Shown here: positions 1 through 6,466 of the stretch, piece after piece
How the letters are laid out: each line of letters opens with the position of its first letter
How positions within the stretch are numbered: position 1 is the first letter of the stretch
From: an uncultured Clostridia bacterium
GTDB taxonomy: Bacteria; Bacillota; Clostridia; Oscillospirales; Acutalibacteraceae
Assembly: GCA_937901145.1 (NCBI GenBank)
Contig: CALCHE010000008.1
Coordinates: 1-10,201, forward strand
Direction of reading: 5' to 3'
Length of the DNA stretch: 10,201 nt
Notes under the pieces: generated by a model
Seen by the model: the letters and a program-made list of their open reading frames with translations, nothing else
Told to the model about the DNA's origin: nothing
The model's database searches: none
Position numbers and translations under genes: made by a program

Positions 1-166
1 GCCAGATTTCTGTTTCGTTGCCGTTTTCGTCTCTGTTGACCAGTTCAACACCGTCACCTCTGAGAATAACGACAGGTGTGTCGTTTGCATCTACCGCACA
101 GGTAGCAGGTGCCATAATTGAAAGAGAGAGAATTACAGTAAGAATAAGCGCAATAAACTTTTTCAT
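1..166 (-). CDS. Exported protein, N-terminal 55 codons only (possible alpha/beta hydrolase)
   Basis: Only the first 55 codons are inside the window; the gene continues beyond base 1. The ATG at 164-166 is preceded by GGAGGT (complement at 174-179) with a 7-base spacer, a strong choice of start. Residues 1-24 form a classic signal peptide: MKK, then a hydrophobic run, ending in a PATCA-type cleavage site. The mature part begins with a TPVVILRGDG strand-turn followed by an acidic, Asn-rich stretch. This resembles the first beta-strand and oxyanion region of secreted lipase-like alpha/beta hydrolases of Clostridia, recalled from memory. The family call is tentative, because the nucleophile elbow lies outside the window. 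It would match the neighbouring 338-1054 fragment, which looks like the C-terminal part of the same type of enzyme. The gene has its own extended -10 promoter and follows a terminator, so it is probably transcribed alone. Confidence 0.75.
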   Translation of the reverse strand, partial: MKKFIALILTVILSLSIMAPATCAVDANDTPVVILRGDGVELVNRDENGNETEIW

Positions 167-195
167 TATATCTACCTCCACTTTTTAATCGATTA

Positions 196-225
196 ATTAT
201 ATCATAGGTTTATACATTATTTCAA
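196..225 (-). promoter_or_regulatory. Sigma-A promoter with extended -10 for the exported protein at 1-166
   Basis: On the minus strand TTGAAA (220-225) is followed after 18 bases by TATAAT (196-201), a perfect -10 with an upstream TG (TGATATAAT). Transcription would start near 189-190, giving a leader of about 23 bases that includes the GGAGGT site. Confidence 0.7.
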
Positions 226-281
226 TAATACTATTAAAAAATATTTAACAATATTAAGAACGCATTAACAGCATTATCTAT

Positions 282-329
282 AAAAAACAGACCTCCTTGT
301 AAAATGGTATTACCAAATACAAGGAGGTC
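282..329 (-). terminator. Intrinsic terminator after the hydrolase fragment
   Basis: A 12-bp perfect stem (290-301 with 318-329) encloses a second small inverted repeat (TGGT/ACCA, 305-308 with 312-315) as apical stem. Read on the minus strand, the hairpin begins 8 bases after the stop codon of the 338-1054 reading frame and is followed by CTGTTTTTTA. It separates that frame from the exported protein at 1-166. Confidence 0.85.
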
Positions 330-337
330 ATTTTTCT

Positions 338-1054
338 TTAAGCTAAAAGATTCGAAAAATCAAGCTCACCTTTAAAAAGCTTTGTGATAAGATTTATTAT
401 CATTGTTAAAAATCTCATAAAAGAAACCAGACGTGTTTCTGTAGTCGGTTTTTCCACAGGACGGGTAATGAAATCATAATCCTCGCAGTTTTCTTCCGTC
501 ATAGCTGTAACAGTATAAGTACCGAAATCATAAACCATAAACTGTGAGCCGACATTGATACTGTCCACTGTTTCATTAGTACCGTTAAAGAAAGCCGTTA
601 ATACCGGGCGGTAAGGCTCGAAGACATTATGGTGTGCCTTTTTAACAATCCAGGTAGTATCAGGTGAATATGCAGTACTAAGGTCAACCTGCTTATCAAG
701 AGAAATGTACTTTCCTTTACCCTCAGAAAAACGTTTTTCTACGTATTCATCGGAAAGCGTCTCTCCGATCAAAGCCGAAGTAGCGCCCATAGTGGCGTGA
801 GTGAGACTTACCAGAGAGTCACTGAGAATGTCATCTTCTGCAGTAATGGGGGCATTCAGAAATCCGTATTTTGCAATAAAGCCTACATGAATTCCTTTTT
901 CTCCGAGACTGTCATAAAAGCCGGTAAGATTCTTTGAAACCTTGTTTCTGTATTCCTGTATTTTGGCAATAAGACCCGCATATTTCACACGAAGCTCAGA
1001 ACCATCTTCACCGAAGAGAAGATTAAGTGCTGCATCCATATCCTTTTCTTCCAC
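338..1054 (-). pseudogene. N-terminally truncated alpha/beta-hydrolase (lipase-like) remnant
   Basis: This open frame of up to 238 residues looks like the C-terminal half of a secreted clostridial lipase-like hydrolase. Visible landmarks, counted from the GTG at 1052-1054, are: a helical stretch 20-50; a strand HVGFIAKYGF 56-65; DDILSDS 74-80, which could carry the catalytic acid; MGATSALIGETLS 89-101; DTTWIVKKAHHNVFEPY 132-148, where His141/142 fits the catalytic His; and an amphipathic hydrophobic tail at about 208-230. A nucleophile elbow (GxSxG) and a signal peptide, which the family needs, are absent. The in-frame stop TAG at 1094-1096 lies only 13 codons upstream. No good start is visible: the GTG has no ribosome binding site, and the ATG at 1037-1039 has only a weak GGAAG. 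The upstream 100 bases hold two hairpins rather than a promoter. I read it as a 5'-deleted copy; a small expressed protein is the less likely alternative. The family assignment is from memory of motifs. Confidence 0.55.
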
Positions 1055-1058
1055 AAAA

Positions 1059-1092
1059 CCGAAACTTTTACAGATCGGAAAGACAGTTTCGG
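1059..1092 (-). terminator. Second hairpin between adenylating enzyme and hydrolase remnant
   Basis: A perfect 8-bp inverted repeat CCGAAACT (1059-1066) and AGTTTCGG (1085-1092) with an 18-base loop. Read on the minus strand it is followed by TTTTGTGG, which leads straight into the hydrolase fragment. It may be a back-up terminator behind 1118-1143 or a scar of the deletion that removed the front of the hydrolase gene. Confidence 0.4.
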
Positions 1093-1106
1093 ACTATTTT
1101 TATGAT

Positions 1107-1143
1107 AAAATGAAAGCACCTGTCTTATACGAAAAAGACAGGT
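1107..1143 (-). terminator. Terminator of the acyl-CoA synthetase-like gene
   Basis: A perfect 9-bp stem ACCTGTCTT (1118-1126) and AAGACAGGT (1135-1143) with an 8-base loop starts 11 bases after the stop codon at 1155-1157. The following U-tract on the minus strand is imperfect (GCTTTCATTTTA), so termination may be leaky. Confidence 0.65.
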
Positions 1144-1154
1144 AGCTGAAATAT

Positions 1155-2789
1155 TTATTTTATCTGTGCTTCTACGAGACTGACCTGACAGTATTTTTTG
1201 CGGAGCACAGGTTTTTCGATTTTGCCTGTAGGATTTCTGGGCACCTTTTCAAATACAATCTTTTTAGGTCTCTTGTAACGGGGAAGCTCCTGACAGAACT
1301 CATTGATTTCTGCTTCTGTACAGGTCACGCCGTCTTTGAGCTCGATAATTGCCAGAGTCTTTTCACCGAGACGTTCATCAGGAATACCGATGACAGCCAC
1401 ATCCTTGATTTTTTCGTGTTTGCGAAGAGCATCTTCGATCTGTACGGGATAGATATTTTCACCGCCTGAGATAACGACATCCTTTTTACGGTCAACGAGA
1501 TAAATGAAGCCTTCTTCGTCTTCTCTACCCATATCGCCTGTGTAAAGCCAACCGTCTTTGAGAACCTCATTCGAAGCCTCTTCGTTTTTATAGTAGCAGA
1601 GCATTACGCCGGGACCTTTGACGATGAGCTCACCGATATCACCCTGAGGTACTTCATCGCCCTTTTCGTCGACAATCTTGGCTTCCCAAAGATAACCGGG
1701 TTTACCGATTGCGCCGACCTTGTGGATGTTTTCGACACCGAGATGCACACAGCCGGGGCCGATTGATTCGGAAAGACCGTAGTTAGTATCATACTGATGA
1801 TGCGGGAAGATGTTCATCCAGCGCTTAATGAGGCTTGGGGGAACAGGCTGAGCACCGATATGCATAAGCCTCCACTGTGACAGAAGATATTCGTCAAGAT
1901 TGACCCTTTCGCTCTCTATTGCATCGAGCATGTCCTGAGCCCAGGGCACAAGAAGCCATACGATAGTACATTTTTCTTCTGTTATAGTTCTGAGAATCCA
2001 CTCGGGCTTAACACCGCGGAGAAGCACTGCCTTGCTTCCGCTTAAGAGACTTCCGAACCAGTGCATTTTTGCACCTGTGTGATAAAGAGGAGGAATACAA
2101 AGGAATACATCCCCTTCTGACTGTCCGTGATGATTCTGTTCCGTCATACACGATGAAAGAAGAGCTTTATGGTTATGTAAAATCGCTTTAGGAAAGCCTG
2201 TTGTTCCTGATGAAAAATAGATAGCTGCGTAATCCTCTTCTTTAAGCATAACGGGCGGAGCTTCTGATGAACAGAAATTCATCATCGCACAGCAATCTTC
2301 ACTGTATACGGGGCCATCCTTGCCGACATAAAACATAGTCTTCACACCCGGAACATCGTTCGCAATAGAATCAATTCGCTCTATGAATTCTTTACCGAAA
2401 ATAAGAACCTCACAATCAGCAAGCTCGAGACAGTATTTGATTTCATCTCCTGAATAGCGGAAATTCATAGGCACCGCTATACAGCCTGCCTTGAGAATAC
2501 CGAAATAAAGAGGGAGCCATTCGAGAGAATTCATAAGAAGAATCGCTACCTTTGTACCTCTTTTGAAGCCACGGCTTAAAAGAAGATTAGCGAATCGGTT
2601 TGCTCTTCTGTCGAAGTTTTTCCAAGTCATTTCACGACGGTACGGTGTGCCTGCATTCGCACTTTCTATGAGACTTGCCTCTCTCCAGGTTACGGCACTG
2701 TCGCGCTCCTCTGAGGGATTTACCTCTACTAATGCTATTTCAGGCCCTTTAAATCGGGCATTACGTTCAAGTAAATCTGTGATTACCAT
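1155..2789 (-). CDS. Class I adenylate-forming enzyme, acyl-CoA synthetase (fatty-acid--CoA ligase) family
   Basis: This 544-residue enzyme of the AMP-binding (ANL) superfamily activates a carboxylic acid with ATP to an acyl-adenylate and, in this family, normally transfers it to CoA in the cytoplasm. All core motifs are present: phosphate-binding loop YFSSGTTGFPK at 191-201, YGLSE at 337-341, YTGDMG at 416-421, the hinge/A8 segment DRKKDVVISGGENIYP at 433-448, and the A10 lysine in NPTGKIEK (Lys523). Length is normal for the family. The ATG at 2787-2789 is chosen because AAAGGAGA lies 9 bases upstream (2799-2806) and a promoter lies at 2842-2870. The frame stays open to a TTG at 2870, but that TTG is part of the -35 box, so the longer form is wrong. 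No carrier-protein, thioesterase or beta-oxidation gene is adjacent, so the substrate (medium-chain, long-chain or aryl acid) cannot be named. It is a single-gene transcription unit with its own promoter and terminator. Confidence 0.93.
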   Translation of the reverse strand: MVITDLLERNARFKGPEIALVEVNPSEERDSAVTWREASLIESANAGTPYRREMTWKNFDRRANRFANLLLSRGFKRGTKVAILLMNSLEWLPLYFGILKAGCIAVPMNFRYSGDEIKYCLELADCEVLIFGKEFIERIDSIANDVPGVKTMFYVGKDGPVYSEDCCAMMNFCSSEAPPVMLKEEDYAAIYFSSGTTGFPKAILHNHKALLSSCMTEQNHHGQSEGDVFLCIPPLYHTGAKMHWFGSLLSGSKAVLLRGVKPEWILRTITEEKCTIVWLLVPWAQDMLDAIESERVNLDEYLLSQWRLMHIGAQPVPPSLIKRWMNIFPHHQYDTNYGLSESIGPGCVHLGVENIHKVGAIGKPGYLWEAKIVDEKGDEVPQGDIGELIVKGPGVMLCYYKNEEASNEVLKDGWLYTGDMGREDEEGFIYLVDRKKDVVISGGENIYPVQIEDALRKHEKIKDVAVIGIPDERLGEKTLAIIELKDGVTCTEAEINEFCQELPRYKRPKKIVFEKVPRNPTGKIEKPVLRKKYCQVSLVEAQIK

Positions 2790-2841
2790 TATAAATTTTC
2801 TCCTTTGGTTTTTGCCTGTAGTGCTGTTAAACTTATTTATC

Positions 2842-2870
2842 AATTTAACACATAAAAGCGTAAAAGTCAA
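2842..2870 (-). promoter_or_regulatory. Promoter of the acyl-CoA synthetase-like gene
   Basis: TTGACT (2865-2870) and TAAATT (2842-2847) are separated by exactly 17 bases on the minus strand. The start of transcription would be near 2835, giving a leader of about 46 bases. This placement decides the start codon of the gene in favour of 2789. Confidence 0.65.
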
Positions 2871-2943
2871 GCTTTTTTTACAAAAATAATCTCCATCTGT
2901 TTTTTCTGAAAAGTATATAAATTATCTGTCCTTATAAAGCTTA

Positions 2944-2971
2944 AACCTCCCTGCTTTAAGGCAGAGAGGTT
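2944..2971 (-). terminator. Terminator after the M28-type peptidase gene
   Basis: The stem is AACCTC plus CTGC (2944-2949, 2951-2954) with GCAG plus GAGGTT (2961-2964, 2966-2971). The intervening pair is G-U on the minus-strand RNA, and the loop has 6 bases. It lies 22 bases after the stop codon of the peptidase gene. The following minus-strand tract is TTTAAGCTTT, weaker than usual. On the plus strand the same hairpin is followed by CGTTTGTTTTT, but no plus-strand gene precedes it. Confidence 0.65.
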
Positions 2972-2993
2972 CGTTTGTTTTTATGTTCTGAAA

Positions 2994-4217
2994 TTACTGT
3001 TTTGCACCCTTATCGAACTTTTCGAGCACCTTTACACTGGCTGCGAAGCAGTCAGCGAGACATTTGGGATTAAGTGCTTCGGGAGTGTCAAGACGTGTGT
3101 GATAGAAATCGGGAAGAGCGTGATTAAGAGCAGTAACACCTGTAGAGCGCATACCCTCCTGTGCGAAGGCCGCTGAGTCAGTAGCACCGCCGAGAGGAGG
3201 AACGAAGCCCTTCTTACAGGGAATTCCGAGCTCTTCACAAGCTTCCATAAAGAGGTCGCCTACATCCTTGTCTGTTTTAACAGTAGAGTTAAGGTCACGG
3301 TAATTAACCATAAGATGCTCACACTGTGCGATGGTATCGTAGGAATAAACGAAAGTGGGAACATCGTTCATTTCGTCCTTATGCTTTGCCGCCCAAGCCT
3401 TTGCGCCGCGAAGACCTGCTTCTTCAGAACCTGTGCATACTACACCTATTTCTGTGTTTTCGAGTTCGATACCTTCGTCCTTAAGAGCCTTGAGGATAGC
3501 CATACCGATGTAACAGCCTGAAAGGTTATCGTTAGCACCGTCAACAATCGCGTTTCTGTTCCACATAAAGTAGAGACCGAACCAGAAAGGAACAAACACG
3601 AGAGCGATAAGACCGAGTGTTTTAGCCAGCTGAGGGTTGCTTTCGAAAGCACCTGCAAGCTTAGCGATAGAAATAGCAAGAAGATAGAAAGCACCGATAA
3701 AGCAGGTAATCATATGAATATCAAAACCGAGATATTTAAACTTATACTTGAAGGGCCATTCCCATGCACCGTCAGGGTGACCGTTAAATATAATACGGCG
3801 CTTTACTTCGCCTGTGGGCTTTTTGAAACCGTGAACATTGTGGCCTGTTTTTTCTTTAAAAAGCTTATCAACTGTCTTTTTGTAAAGACCGAACTGAAGC
3901 ACACAGAGAACAAGACCGAGTGCTATAAAAACTACAGAAAGTACAGGCATAAAGAAATATGCTGCATAAGCCAGGAAACAGCAGCTGATAGTGATATAAA
4001 TCCAGCCAAAGAATGATCCGGGATTTTCCTTAAAGCCTTCTACCTCTACTCTTTCGCAGCCGAGCTCTTTCATAGTCTCACCTATGTACTCACAGGAAAG
4101 CTTTTCACCCTCAGATCCGGGGCCACGTTTGGGAAGCTTAGTGCAGATATGTGTGATTTCATCTACCATAAACTGCGCATATTTGTCTTTTTGATCAATA
4201 ATGCTTTGTAAACTCAT
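2994..4217 (-). CDS. Membrane-embedded M28-family zinc metallopeptidase
   Basis: This 407-residue protein has the complete set of ligands expected for a di-zinc M28 (aminopeptidase Y/IAP-like) peptidase: His147 and Asp149 in NGHPDG, Asp230 in GANDNLSG, the catalytic Glu265 and ligand Glu266 in TGSEEAG, Asp294 in YSYDT, and His373 in FYHTRLDT. Two hydrophobic pairs interrupt the fold, at about 70-112 and about 165-219, giving roughly four membrane segments inserted between N-terminal helix, His/Asp strand and Asp230. There is no signal peptide. An aminopeptidase acting on peptides at the inner membrane face is plausible, but the side of the active site cannot be decided from sequence alone. 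The ATG at 4215-4217 follows GAGGAG (4225-4230) with a 7-base spacer. That site is inside the 3' arm of a 14-bp hairpin (4223-4272), so read-through RNA from the MATE gene should be translated poorly. The substrate is unknown. Confidence 0.85.
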   Translation of the reverse strand: MSLQSIIDQKDKYAQFMVDEITHICTKLPKRGPGSEGEKLSCEYIGETMKELGCERVEVEGFKENPGSFFGWIYITISCCFLAYAAYFFMPVLSVVFIALGLVLCVLQFGLYKKTVDKLFKEKTGHNVHGFKKPTGEVKRRIIFNGHPDGAWEWPFKYKFKYLGFDIHMITCFIGAFYLLAISIAKLAGAFESNPQLAKTLGLIALVFVPFWFGLYFMWNRNAIVDGANDNLSGCYIGMAILKALKDEGIELENTEIGVVCTGSEEAGLRGAKAWAAKHKDEMNDVPTFVYSYDTIAQCEHLMVNYRDLNSTVKTDKDVGDLFMEACEELGIPCKKGFVPPLGGATDSAAFAQEGMRSTGVTALNHALPDFYHTRLDTPEALNPKCLADCFAASVKVLEKFDKGAKQ

Positions 4218-4272
4218 AAAAAATCTCCTCTTTTGTATATTTGCTCTATAATTTTAGCACAAAAAAGGAGAT
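4218..4272 (-). terminator. Terminator hairpin overlapping the peptidase ribosome binding site
   Basis: A 14-bp stem (4259-4272 as 5' arm, 4223-4236 as 3' arm on the minus strand) has a single G-U pair and a 22-base loop, and is followed directly by TTTTTT (4218-4223) and then the ATG of the peptidase gene. The 3' arm contains the peptidase GAGGAG. It can therefore stop transcripts from the MATE gene, whose stop codon lies 17 bases before the hairpin, and mask the ribosome binding site in any transcript that reads through. Confidence 0.8.
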
Positions 4273-4275
4273 CAA
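4246..4275 (-). promoter_or_regulatory. Possible promoter of the peptidase gene inside the hairpin
   Basis: TTGATC (4270-4275) and TTATAG (4246-4251) are 18 bases apart on the minus strand. Transcription would then begin near 4239, after the 5' arm, so the RNA from this promoter could not form the hairpin and the ribosome binding site would stay free. The boxes are only moderate matches in AT-rich sequence. Confidence 0.35.
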
Positions 4276-4289
4276 TTATTAATATTTTG

Positions 4290-5660
4290 TTAACTGTTAA
4301 CAGAATTTACCTTTTCAGGTAAAAGTTTTCTGAACTGCCTTGCCTTATGAAGATAAATAATGATAAGCGGTATATCTGCCAGTAGCCACGCCGCAGGACC
4401 TGCATAACAAACCGCATCAAATCCGAGAACAGGCGTGAGAATGAAAGCAATTGAAAGTCTGCCGAAAAATTCACCGAGACCGGCTACAGAATTGGCATAG
4501 GTAAAACCGAGACCCTGAAGAGTATTTCTCATTACGAAAAGGATGGCTACCAGACTGTAACACTGCGCGATGGCAAGAATATATCTTGACGCCGCTGCCA
4601 TAATTTCGGGATTTTCTTCTGTGAGAAAGAGTTAAACCACAGGCTCCCAGATAGTGAAAAGCAGGATACTCATCGCTACTGAAATACACACATCAAGCAT
4701 AAAAATTTTCTTTACGGAGGAGAGAATTCTTTCATACTTTCCTGCACCGTAATTCTGTCCTACAAAGGTCTGATTAGCCACGCCGAGTCCCGACATCGGA
4801 ATGTTCGTCAGCTGTTCTACCCTGCCTGCCGCAGTAAAGCCTGCTATAACAGAAGTGCCGAAGGAATTCACCACACTCTGCAGACACATCGATCCGATAG
4901 AAGTTACGGTAAACTGCAGGGAAACGGGTATGCCAAGCTTAATCTGTCTCCATGCAACACGCCTGTTTATCCGTAAATCTTGTCTCGTGATGCTGACCTG
5001 ACGGTTAAATCGTAGCACATAAATTCCGTTGAGGGTACAGGCAACGATGTGAGAAATAAGTGTAGCTGCAGCTGCTCCCTCCACACCCCACTGAAATTCT
5101 TTGACGAACAGCAGGTCAAGAAAGAAATTAACCACAACGCTGACACAGAAGAAATATAACGGTTTTTTACTTTCGCCTACACTTCGTGAAATAGCGGTAA
5201 AATTATTCGAAAGCATCTGAAATGGTATACCGTAATAAAGAATATTTACATATGCTGAGGAAAGGCCGATAATCTCATCAGGCGTACCTATTATGCGAAG
5301 AAGTGGCCCTGACAGAATATGTGAGGTCACGACCAAAACGAGACCGATGACGAATGCAAGGCTGATACTGCCTCCCGCATAATGTGAAAGCTTTTTACGG
5401 TTTCCCTCACCGAAGGCGTGAGCTACAGGAATGGAAAATCCGCTGGTAAGACCCAAAGCCGCACCGACGATAAAAGACCCGATAGGACCTACAGAACCGA
5501 CAGCAGCCAAAGCATCGGAGGAAACATATCTACCCACTATTATGTTGTCCACAAGGCTATAATTATACTGTAGCATAGAGGAGGCCATAATCGGTAAAGC
5601 GAAACGGATAACGCTTTTCAAAGGGCTTCCCGTGAGCATATCTATTCGGTGTTTGTTCAT
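4290..5660 (-). pseudogene. MATE-family multidrug/metabolite exporter, interrupted by one in-frame TAA
   Basis: Translated through one stop, the frame gives 456 codons, the normal size of a MATE (multidrug and toxic compound extrusion) antiporter with about 12 membrane helices. The first 342 residues carry the family start (MLTGSPLKSVIRFALPIMAS), VDNIIVGR and the second-half start VAWRQIKLGIPVSLQF. After ...TIWEPVV the codon at 4632-4634 is TAA. The same frame then continues LFLTEENPEIMAAASRYIL... and ends with the usual C-terminal helices (MRNTLQGLGFT, then two long hydrophobic stretches) at the stop 4290-4292. No frameshift is needed, so one base change explains the break. The start ATG at 5658-5660 has only a distant, weak GGAAAG. 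A strong promoter precedes the gene and a terminator follows, so it may still be transcribed. The truncated protein would lose roughly the last three helices and is probably inactive. A sequencing error at this base, or rare read-through, are alternatives. Confidence 0.85.
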
Positions 5661-5697
5661 TGGTAAAATTCACTTTCCACAATAAAGAGTCACTAAG

Positions 5698-5725
5698 ATT
5701 ATACTGCTGATTACGGTATTGTCAA
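5698..5725 (-). promoter_or_regulatory. Consensus sigma-A promoter of the MATE gene
   Basis: Perfect TTGACA (5720-5725) and perfect TATAAT (5698-5703) with a 16-base spacer on the minus strand. Transcription should begin near 5691, giving a leader of about 30 bases. It is the strongest promoter visible in the window. Confidence 0.85.
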
Positions 5726-5774
5726 GAGTATATTATAAATTTCAACCTTGCGGAAAGCCTAAGAAAAAACAGGT

Positions 5775-5810
5775 GTAGGGAATGATCTTGACTATTCTCT
5801 ACTTTTTTTT
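5775..5810 (+). terminator. Plus-strand terminator-like hairpin formed by the left palindrome
   Basis: GTAGGGAAT (5775-5783) pairs with ATTCTCTAC (5794-5802), with one G-U, around a 10-base loop and is followed by eight T residues (5803-5810). As structure it is a good intrinsic terminator for plus-strand transcription, although no plus-strand gene is visible upstream. Confidence 0.45.
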
Positions 5811-5856
5811 ATGATCGCTTAACCTTTACATCGGAACGGTCAAGACCGTTCCCTAC
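5775..5856. repeat. Small inverted-repeat element (82 bases) with palindromic ends
   Basis: Two related palindromes face each other. The right one (5833-5856) has 9-base arms GGAACGGTC/GACCGTTCC and ends CCCTAC. The left one (5775-5802) begins GTAGGG, and its reverse complement matches the right one at 19 of 24 positions, all differences being transitions. The whole can fold as one long arm-to-arm hairpin. GTAGGG-bounded palindromes resemble short repeats scattered in Ruminococcaceae genomes (from memory). No target-site duplication is visible. Confidence 0.55.
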
Positions 5857-5863
5857 CCCCCGT

Positions 5864-5893
5864 AAAAAACCTCCCCTGAAAAATCAGGAGAGG
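5864..5893 (-). terminator. Strong terminator of the larger LRR/FN3 gene
   Basis: A 10-bp stem (5884-5893 with 5870-5879, one G-U on the minus strand) with a 4-base loop is followed by TTTTTT (5864-5869). It lies 27 bases after the stop codon at 5921-5923. Confidence 0.9.
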
Positions 5894-5920
5894 CGACAAT
5901 CGTCAGGTTGACAGAGAGGA

Positions 5921-6466
5921 TTATTTAACCTTTACATTCTTAACCGAGCTGAATGCACCGTAGATTTTCTTACCGTTTACTGTCTTATATGCTCTGACCT
6001 TTACATAATATTTCTTGCCCTTTGAAAGCTTTTTGATAGTTGTTTTCTTGGTCTTTGCTTTTTTGATTGTAATGGTCTTAGTTGTCTTTTTGGTGAACTT
6101 CTTTGAGGTGGAATACATTACCTCATAACCTGTAACACCGCTGACAGTTTTCCAATTGGCGGTGAGCTGCTTTGTGCCGGATGTGAGCTTAAAAAGGGTA
6201 GGAGCCTTCGTCTTTGTAGATGTTTCCAGAATATCTGAATAACTGCCCCATATCGTACCGTCGTCTTTAGTGTATGCTCTGACCTTAAACTTATATACCT
6301 TACCTGCTTTGAGACCAGTTATCTTATACTTTGAAGAAGTAGTGCTGTTTACTTTTTTATACTTCTTCGTTTTTGTATCGTACATATACACTGCATAACC
6401 GTCAGCTCCTGTTACCTTGCTCCATTTAAGTGTAATGGTTGAGGTTGTCTGTGAAGCAGTAAGCTT
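5921..6466 (-). repeat. FN3-pair coding segment, copy 1 of 2
   Basis: The last 181 codons of the larger LRR gene match the last 182 codons of its neighbour (8066-8614) at roughly 70% of residues by eye, with long identical stretches such as KKAKTKKTT and KKYYVKVRAYK. The upstream LRR halves are much less alike. This is a direct repeat about 2.1 kb apart that could support recombination or gene conversion. Confidence 0.8.

Noticed and set aside
942..1145. Plus-strand frame of 67 codons over the hydrolase remnant
   Set aside because: Antisense shadow with no ribosome binding site, running through two hairpins; composition is not protein-like.
2790..2870. N-terminal extension of the acyl-CoA synthetase starting at TTG 2870
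   Set aside because: The TTG is the first half of the -35 box, and the extension has no family similarity. A good ribosome binding site supports the ATG at 2789.
3714..4016. Plus-strand frame of 100 codons inside the peptidase gene
   Set aside because: Antisense to a well-supported gene with conserved catalytic motifs; no start signals.
4290..4601. Separate 103-aa membrane protein
   Set aside because: It is in the same frame as the MATE gene, directly after its internal TAA, and completes the family's C-terminal helices; no ribosome binding site of its own.
5819..5937. Direct repeat TTAACCTTTACAT at 5819-5831 and 5925-5937, as a possible duplicated gene end
   Set aside because: A 13-base match is about what chance gives in 10 kb, and no further similarity flanks it.
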